From: Bacteroidales bacterium
GTDB taxonomy: Bacteria > Bacteroidota > Bacteroidia > Bacteroidales > UBA932
DNA: 64,000 nt
Assembly: GCA_017445755.1 (NCBI GenBank)
Contig: JAFSSE010000007.1
Span: 48,702 to 112,701, forward strand
Reading direction: 5' to 3'
The notes beneath the pieces were generated by a model. It saw only the letters and a list, made by a program, of their open reading frames with translations, was not told the origin of the DNA and searched no databases. This document shows positions 54,842-64,000 of the stretch, piece after piece. Positions within the stretch are counted from its first letter, which is position 1; every line of letters begins with the position of its first letter. A program made the translations under genes and the position numbers.

Positions 54842-57751
54842 TTGAAAAGATACCGAATCTATATATTGATGTCTCTACTGTTCCTGCTAATTGCAGGCGA
54901 GGCCTCCGCCCAGCGGCGGGGTCTTTTCCGGCGCCCGCAGCAGGTGGCAGCGACTGTGCTCCCCGATACCGCGGAGCTCAATCTGCCCGATTCGGTACTT
55001 GCCTATCGCGATTCCATTGCGGCCGTCAGGGACTCTGTCCACCGGGCCGACTCCATCTCCCGCCGCGACTCCCTCGATCTCCTCAGCAAGAGTTCCCTGG
55101 AGCGACCCGCTTTCTCCACCGCAAAAGACTCGATTCGAACGGATTTCTCCAACGGGAACCGCAAAATATTCTACTGGGGCGACGTTACCGTTACCTATCA
55201 GGACATGAAGCTGACCGCCGATTACATGGAATACGACATGAAAACCGGCATCGTTTACGCCCATGGAACCTATGATCCGGTAACTGAAGAGTGGATCGGC
55301 CAGCCGGAAATGACCCAGGGCGGGCAAAGCTACAAGATGGAGGAGTTGAAATACAATTTCAACAACCGGAAGGCAGTTATCAAAAACATGATAACCAAGG
55401 AGGACGAGGGACTCCTCCAGGGCCAGAAAATCAATATGGGGGCCGACCAGTCCATCAGCATTATGCACGGCCGCTACACTGTCTGCGACCTCGAAGAGCC
55501 ACACTATTATCTGAACCTCCTGAACGCGAGAGTCGTCACCAAGCCGACCCAGAAGACGGTTTTCGGTCCTGCATGGCCGACTTTCATGGACGTCCCCATC
55601 CCTATCGGCCTCCCCTTCGGCTTCATACCGAAAAAGCCCCAGAGGGCAACCGGCATGCTGACCCCGACCCTCGGTGAAGAGGCGGCGCGCGGATTCTACA
55701 TCCGAGACGGAGGTATGTACTTCGTAATCGGCGACTATTTCGACCTTTCCGTTACCGGAGACTACTATACCCTGGGGTCATATGCCCTGAATATAAATTC
55801 CAGATATAAGGTTAATTACAAATTCAGCGGCAATTTCGGTCTGACTTACTCCAACGACCAGACCGGCGAGAGGGGCAGCAACGACTTTTTCCAGACCAAG
55901 AACTTCGGACTCAAGTGGTCCCATTCCCAGGACTCAAAGATGCATCCCGGAACCACTTTCAGCGCATCCGTGAACTTCTCCAGCCCGTCCAACAGCCGGT
56001 ATAACTCCACCTCCGTCAACGAAGCGCTCCAGAATCAGGTTTCCTCCTCTATTTCCTACTCCCACAACTGGAACGGAAAGGTGAACCTCTCTGTTAATGC
56101 CCTTCACAGCCAGAACTCCAGGGACTCAAGTTACTCCTTCACCCTCCCGAACATTTCCCTTTCGGTAACGCGTTTCTACCCGTTCAAGAGAAAGGTACGG
56201 GTCGGGAAAGAACGGTTCTATGAGAAGATTTCCTTCGGCTACAGCACCTCCTTCCAGAACCGCCTCAGCTTCAAGATGAGGGAGCTTCAGGACTATGTAT
56301 ATGATTCTAACGGGAATCCGGTCCTCGACGAGAATACCGGTTACAGCGTGAAGGAATTCGGGGACTCCCTCGGATACAAAGCCCTTCAGAAGCTCTCCAA
56401 CGGCATGAACCACAATTTCCAGATCGGGCTTCCGAATTTCACCCTTTTCAAGTATATAAACGTAACTCCAAGCGTCAGTTACGGCCAGAACTGGATGTTC
56501 TCAAAGGGAGAAATGTACCTGGAAGATGTCTATGATTCCGCCGGGAACCCGGTCATGGTCACGGATTCGGACGGCCAGTCGGTCCAGGCGAAGAGGGTGG
56601 TTTCCGACCCCGGATCGGCATTCAACGGCTTCGGAGCGACGCATACCTATTCCGGAAGCTTGTCCATGAGCACGCGTCTCTACGGTATGTTCATGTTCGG
56701 CCAGCACCGTTCAATCCAGGCAATCCGCCACGTCGTAACCCCCTCGGTTTCCCTGAATTTCAGTCCGGAAAAAGGCACTGCATTCAACGGCTGGCGCACC
56801 TTGGATCCGTACTATGACAAGAATGGATCCTACCATAATGAGACCTGGTACAACATCTACAGCATCTCCGGAAACCATAACCTCAATTCACCGCCTTCCC
56901 GCGGAAAGACCGGAGGAATGTCTTTCTCCCTCGGGAATAACCTCGAGGCAAAGGTAAGGGATATCCGGGACACCACCGGCACCGGATCCAAGAAGGTTAA
57001 GATTCTCGACCAGCTGAATCTCAGCAGCAGCTATAACTTCCTGGCCGACTCGCTTAAGATGAGCAATGTCGGCGTAACCATGTCGACCTCCATCTTCGGT
57101 AAGCTCGGAATCAACGGAAACCTTAATTTCGACCCTTACGCCATAGATGAGAGGGGGCGGAAGATAAACACCTTCAATATAGTCAAAGAGGGCTGGAGGC
57201 ACCCCCTGCGGCTGACCAACGCCTCCGCTTCCCTGTCCTACTCACTCAGCGGGAAAGGAACGTACAACGGTAATGACGGTTCCAAGGAAGACGGTGGATC
57301 CTCCGGAACCGGCGCTGCGGATTACTACAGGCGCATTTACTACCACCCCGTCACCGGAGAGTACATCCCTGGAGGATACCTATATTACATGAATCCGAAT
57401 GTGCCGTGGTCTGTAAACATGAGCTACTCTTTCAACTACTCGAAAAGCTACAGCTATTCTAACAGCCAGCTCGTGACAAAGAACAAGTTCACCCAGACCC
57501 TCCAGCTCTCCGGAAATATAAAACTGGACCCCAGGATGAGCATCCAGGCATCCTCGGGTATCGATCTGATGGCCATGAAAATTACCACAACCCAGATCAG
57601 CGCCACATACGACCTCCACTGCTTCAATATCTCCGTTTCCTGGGTTCCGACAGGCCAGTGGCAGTCATACAGCTTCAGGATTGCTGCAAATGCCTCTGCG
57701 CTTGCCGACATTCTCAGGTTCAAGAAGAGTTCCAGCTACTGGGACAACTAG
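54842..57751 (+). CDS. lptD: LptD-like LPS-assembly outer-membrane protein
   Basis: Outer-membrane protein related to LptD/OstA (about 969 aa). The start is uncertain: TTG 54842 gives a signal peptide with basic KRYR n-region followed by SLLFLLIAG, while ATG 54869 retains only the hydrophobic part; the more distal TTG 54788 is upstream of the promoter. The N-terminal OstA-like beta-jellyroll has YWGDVTVTYQDMKLTADYMEYD-type repeats (about 115-180), followed by a large barrel with many aromatic strands such as YFDLSVTGDYYTLGSYAL. It would insert lipopolysaccharide. LPS export partners are not in the window. Confidence 0.82.
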   Translation: MKRYRIYILMSLLFLLIAGEASAQRRGLFRRPQQVAATVLPDTAELNLPDSVLAYRDSIAAVRDSVHRADSISRRDSLDLLSKSSLERPAFSTAKDSIRTDFSNGNRKIFYWGDVTVTYQDMKLTADYMEYDMKTGIVYAHGTYDPVTEEWIGQPEMTQGGQSYKMEELKYNFNNRKAVIKNMITKEDEGLLQGQKINMGADQSISIMHGRYTVCDLEEPHYYLNLLNARVVTKPTQKTVFGPAWPTFMDVPIPIGLPFGFIPKKPQRATGMLTPTLGEEAARGFYIRDGGMYFVIGDYFDLSVTGDYYTLGSYALNINSRYKVNYKFSGNFGLTYSNDQTGERGSNDFFQTKNFGLKWSHSQDSKMHPGTTFSASVNFSSPSNSRYNSTSVNEALQNQVSSSISYSHNWNGKVNLSVNALHSQNSRDSSYSFTLPNISLSVTRFYPFKRKVRVGKERFYEKISFGYSTSFQNRLSFKMRELQDYVYDSNGNPVLDENTGYSVKEFGDSLGYKALQKLSNGMNHNFQIGLPNFTLFKYINVTPSVSYGQNWMFSKGEMYLEDVYDSAGNPVMVTDSDGQSVQAKRVVSDPGSAFNGFGATHTYSGSLSMSTRLYGMFMFGQHRSIQAIRHVVTPSVSLNFSPEKGTAFNGWRTLDPYYDKNGSYHNETWYNIYSISGNHNLNSPPSRGKTGGMSFSLGNNLEAKVRDIRDTTGTGSKKVKILDQLNLSSSYNFLADSLKMSNVGVTMSTSIFGKLGINGNLNFDPYAIDERGRKINTFNIVKEGWRHPLRLTNASASLSYSLSGKGTYNGNDGSKEDGGSSGTGAADYYRRIYYHPVTGEYIPGGYLYYMNPNVPWSVNMSYSFNYSKSYSYSNSQLVTKNKFTQTLQLSGNIKLDPRMSIQASSGIDLMAMKITTTQISATYDLHCFNISVSWVPTGQWQSYSFRIAANASALADILRFKKSSSYWDN

Positions 57752-57760
57752 CAGCGGCTG

Positions 57761-57792
57761 TTTGCAAAGTCAATTTATTTTTTCTACCTTTG
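57761..57792 (+). promoter_or_regulatory. rho promoter
   Basis: TTTG (57761-57764) and TACCTTTG (57785-57792) are 20 bases apart, a full match to the Bacteroidota promoter. Predicted start is near 57799, giving a leader of about 58 bases. Confidence 0.65.
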
Positions 57793-57796
57793 CACT

Positions 57797-57816
57797 GCAA
57801 TCCCGTTCCGGATTGC
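57797..57816 (+). promoter_or_regulatory. hairpin at the 5' end of the rho leader
   Basis: GCAATCC (57797-57803) and GGATTGC (57810-57816) form a perfect 7-bp stem with a 6-base loop, at or beside the predicted transcription start. It may stabilise the mRNA or take part in rho autoregulation; there is no U-tract. Confidence 0.4.
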
Positions 57817-57856
57817 AATTCCCATTGAATTTTTATTTTCCTAACTAAAAATACGT

Positions 57857-59710
57857 ATGCCACACAGCATTTTTGAACTGAATGAAATGAGCGATGAACA
57901 GCTCAGAGGCATTGCCGAATCCCTAAACATCAAGAACTACAAAAAACTTGAACGGGCCGATCTCGGCTTCGCCATCCTCGACCAGGAGGCGATTCTCGAG
58001 TCCCAGAAACCGACCGAGCCCCGTCAGCGTAAGCGCGGTCGCCCTCGTAAAGAGGAAGTCACTTCTACAGAACAAACTGAAGTAAAGCCGGAAACGGTTG
58101 AAAAGCCGAAAAAGCAGGGCACAAAGAAAGCCCAGCCGCAGAAAAACCAGCCGCAGAAAGAACAGTCCGTTAAGCCGGAGCAGGCAAAGGTAGAACCGGC
58201 AAAGGTAGAACCGGCAAAGGCACAGCCCGCAAAGCCGGAGCAGACAAAAGCACAGCAGCCCGCCAAGGCGGAGCCCACTCCTTCGGAGGAAAAAGCCCCT
58301 GCCCGTCGCGGACGTAAGCCAAAAGCAGCCCCGAAGGTTACCGAGGAGCCCAAGGCACCGGAAGCCGATAATACGAATCCCTCTGTCCCCAGCGTGGACG
58401 GTAAGGAGTTTATCCACAATCTTTTTGATGAACTCAACGCCGATGAGGCCCAGAAAGAGGACGCTGCGCTGGATCAGCAGCGGGAAGAACGCCGCCGGCA
58501 GAAGTTCCAGAAGAAACAGCGCCCGGGCGGTGAAAACCAGCAGCCAAAAGAAGAAAAGCCGAAGCAGCCGGAATTTGAGGGCTCTGTCGAAGCGACTGGC
58601 GTTCTCGAGATTATGCCCGACGGCTATGGCTTCCTCCGCTCTTCCGATTACAACTACCTGAATTCACCGGACGATATTTACGTCTCACAGCAGCAGATTA
58701 AGCAGAATGCCCTGAAGAACGGAGATACCGTAACCGGAGAAATCCGTCCTCCAAAGGAAGGTGACAAGTATTTCCCCCTCGTCTCGATCAAGTACATCAA
58801 CGGACGCACCCCGGAATTCGTACGCGACCGCGTTCCCTTCGATTTCCTGACTCCCCTCTTCCCTGACGAAAAGTTCAATCTGCTTGGCCATGGTCACGAA
58901 AAGGACCCTTCCTGCCGGATTGTGGACATGTTCACTCCTATCGGCAAGGGACAGCGCGGCTTGATCGTAGCCCAGCCGAAGACCGGTAAGACAATGTTAC
59001 TCAAGGCAATTGCAAACGCAATCGCCGACAACCACCCGGAGGTATATGAAATCGTCCTTCTGATTGACGAGCGCCCTGAGGAGGTAACGGATATGAGCCG
59101 GAGCGTAAAGGCCGAGGTGGTTGCATCAACCTTCGATGAACCGGCCGAACGCCATGTAAAAGTCGCGAACATGGTCCTTGACAAGGCCCGCCGGCTCGTG
59201 GAGTGCGGCCATGACGTAGTAATCCTCCTGGATTCCATTACCCGTCTTGCACGTGCCTACAATACCGTTCAGCCCGCTTCCGGAAAGGTTCTGACCGGCG
59301 GTGTAGATGCCAATGCCCTTCAGAAGCCGAAACGCTTCTTCGGCGCGGCCCGTAACATTGAAAACGGCGGCTCGCTGACGATTCTCGCTACGGCCCTGAC
59401 CGAAACCGGATCCAAGATGGACGACGTTATCTTCGAGGAATTCAAGGGAACCGGCAACATGGAGCTTCAGCTTGACCGCAACCTTTCCAACAAGCGTATC
59501 TTCCCGGCCGTCAACCTGATTCTTTCCAGTACGCGCCGCGACGACCTCCTCTACGACCAGTATACCAACAACCGCATCTGGATTCTCCGTAAGCTTCTCG
59601 CTGACATGAATCCGGTCGAGGCGATGAACTGGATGCTCCAGCACATGGATGAATTCAAGACCAACAAGGACCTGATCGACAACATGTCGAAGTTCTCCCG
59701 GTATGAATAG
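57857..59710 (+). CDS. rho: transcription termination factor Rho (long N-terminal extension)
   Basis: RNA-dependent hexameric helicase that ends transcription (617 aa). An N-terminal Rho-N domain ([17 protein letters not shown], about 8-24) is followed by a Lys/Pro/Glu/Gln/Ala-rich low-complexity stretch (about 60-200). The cold-shock RNA-binding domain has [21 protein letters not shown] (shortened: [13 protein letters not shown], about 248-260). The ATPase domain has QPKTGKT (about 373-379) and [13 protein letters not shown]. The extension is typical of Bacteroidota and longer than in E. coli (419 aa). Overlaps mnmE by 8 bases. Confidence 0.95.
   Translation: MPHSIFELNEMSDEQLRGIAESLNIKNYKKLERADLGFAILDQEAILESQKPTEPRQRKRGRPRKEEVTSTEQTEVKPETVEKPKKQGTKKAQPQKNQPQKEQSVKPEQAKVEPAKVEPAKAQPAKPEQTKAQQPAKAEPTPSEEKAPARRGRKPKAAPKVTEEPKAPEADNTNPSVPSVDGKEFIHNLFDELNADEAQKEDAALDQQREERRRQKFQKKQRPGGENQQPKEEKPKQPEFEGSVEATGVLEIMPDGYGFLRSSDYNYLNSPDDIYVSQQQIKQNALKNGDTVTGEIRPPKEGDKYFPLVSIKYINGRTPEFVRDRVPFDFLTPLFPDEKFNLLGHGHEKDPSCRIVDMFTPIGKGQRGLIVAQPKTGKTMLLKAIANAIADNHPEVYEIVLLIDERPEEVTDMSRSVKAEVVASTFDEPAERHVKVANMVLDKARRLVECGHDVVILLDSITRLARAYNTVQPASGKVLTGGVDANALQKPKRFFGAARNIENGGSLTILATALTETGSKMDDVIFEEFKGTGNMELQLDRNLSNKRIFPAVNLILSSTRRDDLLYDQYTNNRIWILRKLLADMNPVEAMNWMLQHMDEFKTNKDLIDNMSKFSRYE
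58184..58228 (+). repeat. 15-bp tandem repeat inside rho
   Basis: Two exact copies of GCAAAGGTAGAACCG (58184-58198, 58199-58213) and a third degenerate one encode the PAKVE-type pentapeptides of the low-complexity region. It may vary in copy number between strains. Confidence 0.7.
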
Positions 59711-61124
59711 TTCATGGACCGATACGATTATTGCTCCGGCGACCATTCCTGGCACCGGAGCAATTTCCATTTTGAGAATCAGCGGGCCGGATGCCCTCCG
59801 CTCAGTTGACGGGGTCATTTCGTTCAAAAACGGGAAATGCCTTGATTTCAAGGGCTATACTTCCCATTATGGAATAGTGCGCGATGAATCCGGGCACGTT
59901 CTGGACGAGGTTGTCGCCACTGTATTCAGGGCTCCCCACTCTTACACTGGCGAAGATTCAGTAGAAATCTCCTGCCACGCCTCGTCGTATATTGTAAAGA
60001 CCCTTATCGAGAGATTCCTATCTGAGGGACTAAGGATGGCCGAACCGGGAGAATTCACCCGGAGGGCTTTCCTTAATGGAAAGATGGACCTCTCTCAGGC
60101 AGAGGCAGTTGCGGACGTTATCTCATCCACTACTTCAGCTGCGCACCGAATTGCGATGAATCAGCTTCGCGGCGGTTTTTCAAGGGAACTCTCAGTTCTC
60201 CGTTCAGAGCTGCTGGAGTTGTCCTCCCTGCTTGAGCTCGAGCTGGATTTCAGTGAAGAAGACGTCGAATTTGCCGACCGGAACAAAATGTTGTCTCTTC
60301 TTGACAGAACCTCCTCCCACATCGATGCCCTTACCCGCTCTTTCCGGGACGGGAACGCAATTAAACGCGGCGTACCCGTCGCAATTGTCGGACCCGCCAA
60401 CGCAGGTAAGAGTACCCTTTTGAATACTCTTTTGAAGGAAGACAGGGCTATCGTATCGGAAATAGCCGGAACAACCAGGGACACGATTGAAGAAACCCTG
60501 ACACTTGATGGGATACTCTTCCGCTTTATCGACACCGCCGGGCTTAGGGATACCGGCGAAGAAATCGAAAAGATAGGTATAGAAAGGTCGCTGAAAAAAA
60601 TTACTGAAGCCGACATCGTTATTTATCTCGTTGATCCGACCTCAAACTCCTCCCTTCTGGAGGAAGGTTTATCGAGTTTCCTCGACTGGATTGATTTCAG
60701 CATTCAGAAGGTCATAATCGCCGTAAATAAGACCGATTTACTGGGAGAAAAGGCACCTAACAAAAATGTTAATGCAATTAACAGTATTGTTTCTCGACTT
60801 GATAACGAGGTGGTTATACTCAATATATCAGCAAAAACAGAAGAAGGGGTTGAAAACCTGAAAAAAGAGATTGTCTCAATGAAAAAGGACCTTCTCAGCG
60901 GGGGCGATACGACCTTTGTAACCAATATCCGCCACTTTGAAGCCCTCTCGAGAGCCGCTTCCTCCCTCGCCTCTGTCCGCACTTCCCTACTCTCCCACAC
61001 CCCTACCGATCTTATAACCGTCGAACTTCACGACTGCCTCTCTGCCCTCTCTGAGATAACCGGAGAGATTTCTACTCCCGATATCTTAAACCATATATTC
61101 GAGCATCATTGCATCGGGAAGTAA
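59703..61124 (+). CDS. mnmE: tRNA modification GTPase MnmE
   Basis: GTPase that with MnmG modifies wobble uridine 34 of tRNAs (473 aa). The N-terminal folate-binding domain starts [21 protein letters not shown]. The G domain has GPANAGKST (about 226), DTAGLRDT (about 279) and NKTD (about 343). The protein ends in CIGK, the conserved C-terminal Cys motif, so the 3' end is intact although accessory DNA begins a few bases later. Starts within the rho stop region. Confidence 0.95.
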   Translation: MNSSWTDTIIAPATIPGTGAISILRISGPDALRSVDGVISFKNGKCLDFKGYTSHYGIVRDESGHVLDEVVATVFRAPHSYTGEDSVEISCHASSYIVKTLIERFLSEGLRMAEPGEFTRRAFLNGKMDLSQAEAVADVISSTTSAAHRIAMNQLRGGFSRELSVLRSELLELSSLLELELDFSEEDVEFADRNKMLSLLDRTSSHIDALTRSFRDGNAIKRGVPVAIVGPANAGKSTLLNTLLKEDRAIVSEIAGTTRDTIEETLTLDGILFRFIDTAGLRDTGEEIEKIGIERSLKKITEADIVIYLVDPTSNSSLLEEGLSSFLDWIDFSIQKVIIAVNKTDLLGEKAPNKNVNAINSIVSRLDNEVVILNISAKTEEGVENLKKEIVSMKKDLLSGGDTTFVTNIRHFEALSRAASSLASVRTSLLSHTPTDLITVELHDCLSALSEITGEISTPDILNHIFEHHCIGK

Positions 61125-61388
61125 TTTTTCCTATCTTCCGGGAGTACAAATACACACGTGAAATCGCGGCTGCAGTAGTCAAGCACCTCGGCTACCTGGG
61201 CTTGGATGCAGCCCTGGTCACACCGGAGGAATACGATGTCTCACTCCGGGCGCGCACCGAGCGCGTGAACAGTTGGTGCCGGCAGCTGGGCAAGCGCAAT
61301 GTCTGCCTGGTCTCCATCCACACCAACGCTGCCGGCAACGGCAAGCAGTGGATGAACGCCCGCGGCTGGACTTGCTACACCTCCCGTA
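61125..61388 (+). pseudogene. remnant of a phage-type N-acetylmuramoyl-L-alanine amidase
   Basis: In-frame coding remnant without start or end. From about 61135 it reads FREYKYTREIAAAVV, then SLRARTERVNSWC, VCLVSIHTNAAG and ARGWTCYTS, the middle of an Amidase_3 protein of the kind found in Bacteroides phages and mobile elements. The N-terminal part with the first zinc His is missing, and the 3' end is cut at the IS21 boundary near 61389. It begins only about ten bases after the mnmE stop. It is not expected to be functional. Confidence 0.7.
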
Positions 61389-61392
61389 TGTA

Positions 61393-61434
61393 TTCCGGTG
61401 GATACCCGTTCAGTGTTCCGGTGATACCCGTTCA
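61393..61434 (+). repeat. IS21 terminal direct repeats
   Basis: TTCCGGTGGATACCCGTTCA (61393-61412) and TTCCGGTGATACCCGTTCA (61416-61434) differ by one base insertion and are 3 bases apart. Such repeats at the ends bind the IS21 transposase. Confidence 0.7.
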
Positions 61435-61470
61435 CTTTTTTGTGGGTAAGACAGATTATCTGCTGCGAAG

Positions 61471-62238
61471 TTAATACTTTTTTCTTAGACTCTCTCCTTT
61501 TAGTTGGAAGCGTATGGCTTTATGGATGATTCTGTCCAGGCATGCTTCCGCAATGAGTTCGTTTTTGAACAGACCGTACCAGTCAGAGACAGGCAACTGG
61601 CTGGCAATGATGAGGGCCTTCTTGTTATAGCGGTCATCAAGGATTTGCTCAAAGTCGTTTTGGAACTGTCCCTCAATGGGTTTCATTCCAAAGTCATCGA
61701 GGATGATCAGATCATACCGGGTGAGTTTGTCAAAGAACCGGAGTTCTTTTCCTTCCAATCTGGCCACCCTCATCTGGTCCGAGAGGCGCTGCATGGTGAA
61801 GTAAACGACCTTCTTGCCCTGCCTGCAGGCTTTTTCGCCAAGGGCATTAGCAAGATAGGTTTTACCGGTACCGGCCGGACCGTTGATAATGACGGTGCCG
61901 CCTTGGCGGATGTATTCACCGGTCCCGAGTTGGGTGATAAGATCTGCGGGCACACCACGGGTGGCGTCAATATCCAACTCCTCGATGGTGGCCGTGAGCC
62001 GGAAGCCGGCGCCCTTGATGAGTTTGGCAATGCGGTTGGACTCCCGGCTGTCCATCTCTGCCTGCAGGAGAAGCGGCATGCCGTCCCTTACAGACAGTTT
62101 ATCCAGCTGATGGGTCTCTTCCATCACCCGCCAGCTTTCTGCCATTCCTGGCATCTTTAGAGCCTTTAAGGCTGTTGTTATGGGTACTTCCATAGCGTAA
62201 CGATTATTGATAAGAGGCTGCCCCTCTTGTATTTTCAT
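61471..62238 (-). CDS. istB: IS21 helper ATPase IstB
   Basis: AAA+ ATPase of 255 aa that assists the IstA transposase in target selection. Walker A GPAGTGKT lies at 120-127 and Walker B near LIILDDFGM (about 178). The N-terminal helical region reads LKMPGMAESW. The start may be at 62238 (overlapping istA by 35 bases) or at ATG 62193 (MEVPITT). The length is normal, so the gene looks intact. Confidence 0.92.
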   Translation of the reverse strand: MKIQEGQPLINNRYAMEVPITTALKALKMPGMAESWRVMEETHQLDKLSVRDGMPLLLQAEMDSRESNRIAKLIKGAGFRLTATIEELDIDATRGVPADLITQLGTGEYIRQGGTVIINGPAGTGKTYLANALGEKACRQGKKVVYFTMQRLSDQMRVARLEGKELRFFDKLTRYDLIILDDFGMKPIEGQFQNDFEQILDDRYNKKALIIASQLPVSDWYGLFKNELIAEACLDRIIHKAIRFQLKGESLRKKY

Positions 62239-62869
62239 GATTCTTGGGAACCACGTCCCACATGGTGTCTTCCAGGTCCTTGCTGGACTCCTGAACGATC
62301 CTGGACATCGTCAAGATGTCATCCTTGGAGAAGATGTGGTTCTCTGCGCAGATATTGACCGTCTTGCTGAAGGCGTCAGCAGGAGTCTTCCGCTTCAGGT
62401 GGAACATGAAGTCGCAAAGGTTGTAGCAGATGGCATCCGTAACACCGTATTTGCGGTTCATGAATAGCGTTTGGATGAAGGCTTCCAACTCAGGAGCGTT
62501 CTCCTCCTGGGCCCGTTTGCAGTAGTATTCCGGTGAGCGGCTCAGCATGGCTTGGAGTTCGGGACTTAGGTGTTCCTTTGTCTGTGTGTGGCCACCAGGC
62601 GTCCGGTTCCGAACATAAGATGCAACGCACTTGTTGTCAATGTAGACCTTAACGGAGGACCTGGTATATATGAGCTGTGCTTTGCGGTTTATATGGGCAC
62701 AGGGAACCGTGTAGTAATGATCGTCATCCGCGAGCCTGACTTCGCCCTTGGGGTCCACCGTGACAGTATGTGTGTATTTGACCTCATAGATATGTTCGGG
62801 CAGCGGCAGGAGCTCGCCGCGTTCCATGGCGTGGAAGCGTTCCTCTCGCGTATAAGGATGCTCCTGCAT
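62204..62869 (-). pseudogene. istA: IS21 transposase IstA, C-terminal fragment
   Basis: About 221 codons resembling the C-terminal third of IstA (YTREERFHAMERGELLPLP, DDDHYYTVPCAHIN, SVKVYIDNKCVASY). The DDE catalytic core and helix-turn-helix, which would precede this part, are missing. The frame is closed by a stop just upstream, in the end of the adjoining IS element, so the gene is broken and the ATG at 62869 is incidental. Confidence 0.85.
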
Positions 62870-64000
62870 ACTCTGAGTTTTTCAAGCCAATGTACCTATA
62901 ACTCCTGATGCTCGACCTTGGGCTTTGCCGGTCGGCCTCGCTTGGGGGTGAGGGACTTCTTCCGGGACGTGTATGTGGGGGCGCATCCGTCGGGGATGTC
63001 GAAGCCGAAGGCCTTGCAGATGTCCACCTGGGCACCAACGAACGGGGTGATGAACTTGAGTCGGCCCTCGTGCTCGATGCAGCGGATGGAACGCATCTCG
63101 GCGAGGATGTCCTCGATTGAGGCAAACTTGGTCCGAAGGTACTCATTCTGCTTGTGGACCGAGCGGACGTAGGAGGCAAGGATTAGCCCGATGAAGCAGA
63201 TGAACATGCGGCCGTGCTTGGCGGCCTCGGACCAGGTGCGCAGACGGTCCTGACCGAGCGGTCCCTTCTGTAGCCCGAAGCACTTCTCCTGCTCGTCGCG
63301 CATTCCGTAGTTGTCCATCGCCTCCAGTGGCGTAAAGTCCACACCCACGGTCTTGCTCGCGAAGAAGCCCGCCGTCTGAAGCATCGCGTCTTTCTTCTCC
63401 TCATTGACCGTGTACGATGCGACAGAACCGTTCTTCTTGAACGTGATATTCAGAAGATTATACTGTTTTACGATGTCGTCCATATCTGCCACCGGCTTCT
63501 TCGAGGCAATGATTTCATCCATCAGGCGGGATTGCTCGTCCGCAGCCTGCTCGATGCTGATCTGGTCATCGGCCCGCTTGAAGGGGTTGAAGTACAAGTT
63601 GAGCTTGTATTTCTTGGCTCCGATGATGTTATCCCCGTTGCCGCTGACCGCATACTCCGCGTCACGCTGCATGTAGTACAGCTTCTCCTTCGGAGCCACC
63701 GACATCCCCTTCGGGAAGCCGCGGCTCATGTCCAGCGATTTGATGAGTTTGAGCACCTCGCCTTGCGACACCTTGACACTCGATATGATTTTCTGCCCCT
63801 TGGCGATGCACGTCTCCAGGTTCTTCATGGACTCGTATCCCCGGTCCGTGATGAGGATCAGGTTCTTGAAGCCGGCGTGCTCCAGTTCGGTGAGGATCAG
63901 CTCCACCGTCCTGCTGTCAGGCATGTTGCCCGGAAGCTCCTTGTAGTAGATGGGCATATGGGACGTAAGCGAATACACCACCACTTCCACCGTCTGCCGC
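62870..64000 (-). mobile_element. IS4-superfamily (IS1634-like) insertion sequence, cut by right edge
   Basis: The left boundary is placed at about 62870 because istA ends there and the next bases (ACTCTGAGTTTTTCAAG) precede the transposase stop as an IS end would. The right end is outside the window, so inverted repeats and target duplication cannot be checked. Insertion into istA is inferred. Confidence 0.6.
62896..64000 (-). CDS. IS4-superfamily transposase, N-terminus outside window
   Basis: At least 368 codons of a DDE transposase; the frame is open to the right edge, and the GTG at 63990 is internal. LILITDRGYES (about 63840) holds the second catalytic Asp. YGMRDEQEKCFGLQK (about 63275-63320) matches the Y-(2)-R-(3)-E-(6)-K signature of IS4 transposases exactly, including the catalytic Glu. 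A basic tail (RKKSLTPKRGRPAKPK) ends the protein. The family resembles IS1634-type elements; first catalytic Asp is presumably beyond the edge. Confidence 0.85.
   Translation of the reverse strand, partial: RQTVEVVVYSLTSHMPIYYKELPGNMPDSRTVELILTELEHAGFKNLILITDRGYESMKNLETCIAKGQKIISSVKVSQGEVLKLIKSLDMSRGFPKGMSVAPKEKLYYMQRDAEYAVSGNGDNIIGAKKYKLNLYFNPFKRADDQISIEQAADEQSRLMDEIIASKKPVADMDDIVKQYNLLNITFKKNGSVASYTVNEEKKDAMLQTAGFFASKTVGVDFTPLEAMDNYGMRDEQEKCFGLQKGPLGQDRLRTWSEAAKHGRMFICFIGLILASYVRSVHKQNEYLRTKFASIEDILAEMRSIRCIEHEGRLKFITPFVGAQVDICKAFGFDIPDGCAPTYTSRKKSLTPKRGRPAKPKVEHQEL

Larger units (their letters stand above)
61389..62869 (-). mobile_element. IS21-family insertion sequence, incomplete
   Basis: Contains istB and the C-terminal part of istA, both on the minus strand. 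The boundary near 61389 (TGTATTCCGG) is followed by two direct repeats of about 20 bases, the typical multiple terminal repeats of IS21. The other side is cut at about 62870, where an IS4-superfamily element begins; the N-terminal ~300 codons of istA and the other end are therefore absent from this side. Confidence 0.75.

Overview
The window looks like a chromosomal segment of a member of the Bacteroidales (Bacteroidota), of roughly balanced GC content, probably from a gut lineage. The evidence is threefold. Many promoters fit the Bacteroidota pattern TTTG / TAnnTTTG. Most starts lack an obvious Shine-Dalgarno sequence. The gene content is also typical of the group: an L-rhamnose operon in the order kinase-isomerase-aldolase, a DUF3467 protein, TatA/TatC without TatB, a BamA/TamA-like lipoprotein barrel, an Ig-like lipoprotein, an LptD-like protein and a Rho factor with a long charged N-terminal extension. 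Nearly all of it is housekeeping DNA. No tRNA, rRNA or CRISPR array was seen.

Layout. 1-4427: end of an M16 peptidase followed closely by rhaB, rhaA and rhaD. 4434-5904 (minus): DUF3467, a KdsC-like phosphatase and maf, divergent from valS. 6018-14068 (plus): valS, thioesterase, tatA, tatC, an ABC-F ATPase, a DUF2807 protein and an M19 dipeptidase. 14069-14369 has no protein gene but carries two inverted-repeat elements and a likely orphan small RNA with its own promoter and terminator. 14368-16759 (minus): cinA, a degenerate PyrD-like protein and a small XRE regulator. A 450-base AT-rich gap precedes queA. 17214-24561: queA, an acyltransferase, mscS, a Ca2+ antiporter, rlmD, a DUF1963 protein and a lipoprotein. 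24584-26748: three unassigned envelope proteins. 26879-34767: a GNAT protein, rarA, a BamA/TamA-like barrel, an rRNA/tRNA methyltransferase, a Tat-exported metallo-hydrolase and a GH13 amylase. 34777-45874: a PPi-type phosphofructokinase (minus), then ligA, relA/spoT, an Ig-like lipoprotein, an outer-membrane protein, ispG and a Na/Pi cotransporter packed with overlaps. 45871-53372 (minus except birA): cdsA, ftsH, rsfS, birA, rpe, pepD and dnaA. 53660-61124: an amidase and a divergent lptD-like gene, then rho and mnmE.

The right edge (61125-64000) is accessory DNA: a remnant of a phage-type amidase, an IS21-family element with istB and only the C-terminal part of istA, and an IS4-superfamily transposase gene that appears to have inserted into istA and runs off the window.

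I found no clear new multi-gene defence or biosynthetic system. The most interesting unexplained signals are noncoding: a near-identical 35-bp dyad element at 8685 and 14094, the orphan small RNA at about 14283-14369, a mirror-image promoter pair between rsfS and birA, and candidate operators around the XRE regulator. Among proteins, the PyrD-like protein without recognisable catalytic residues and the IspG of intermediate size stand out.
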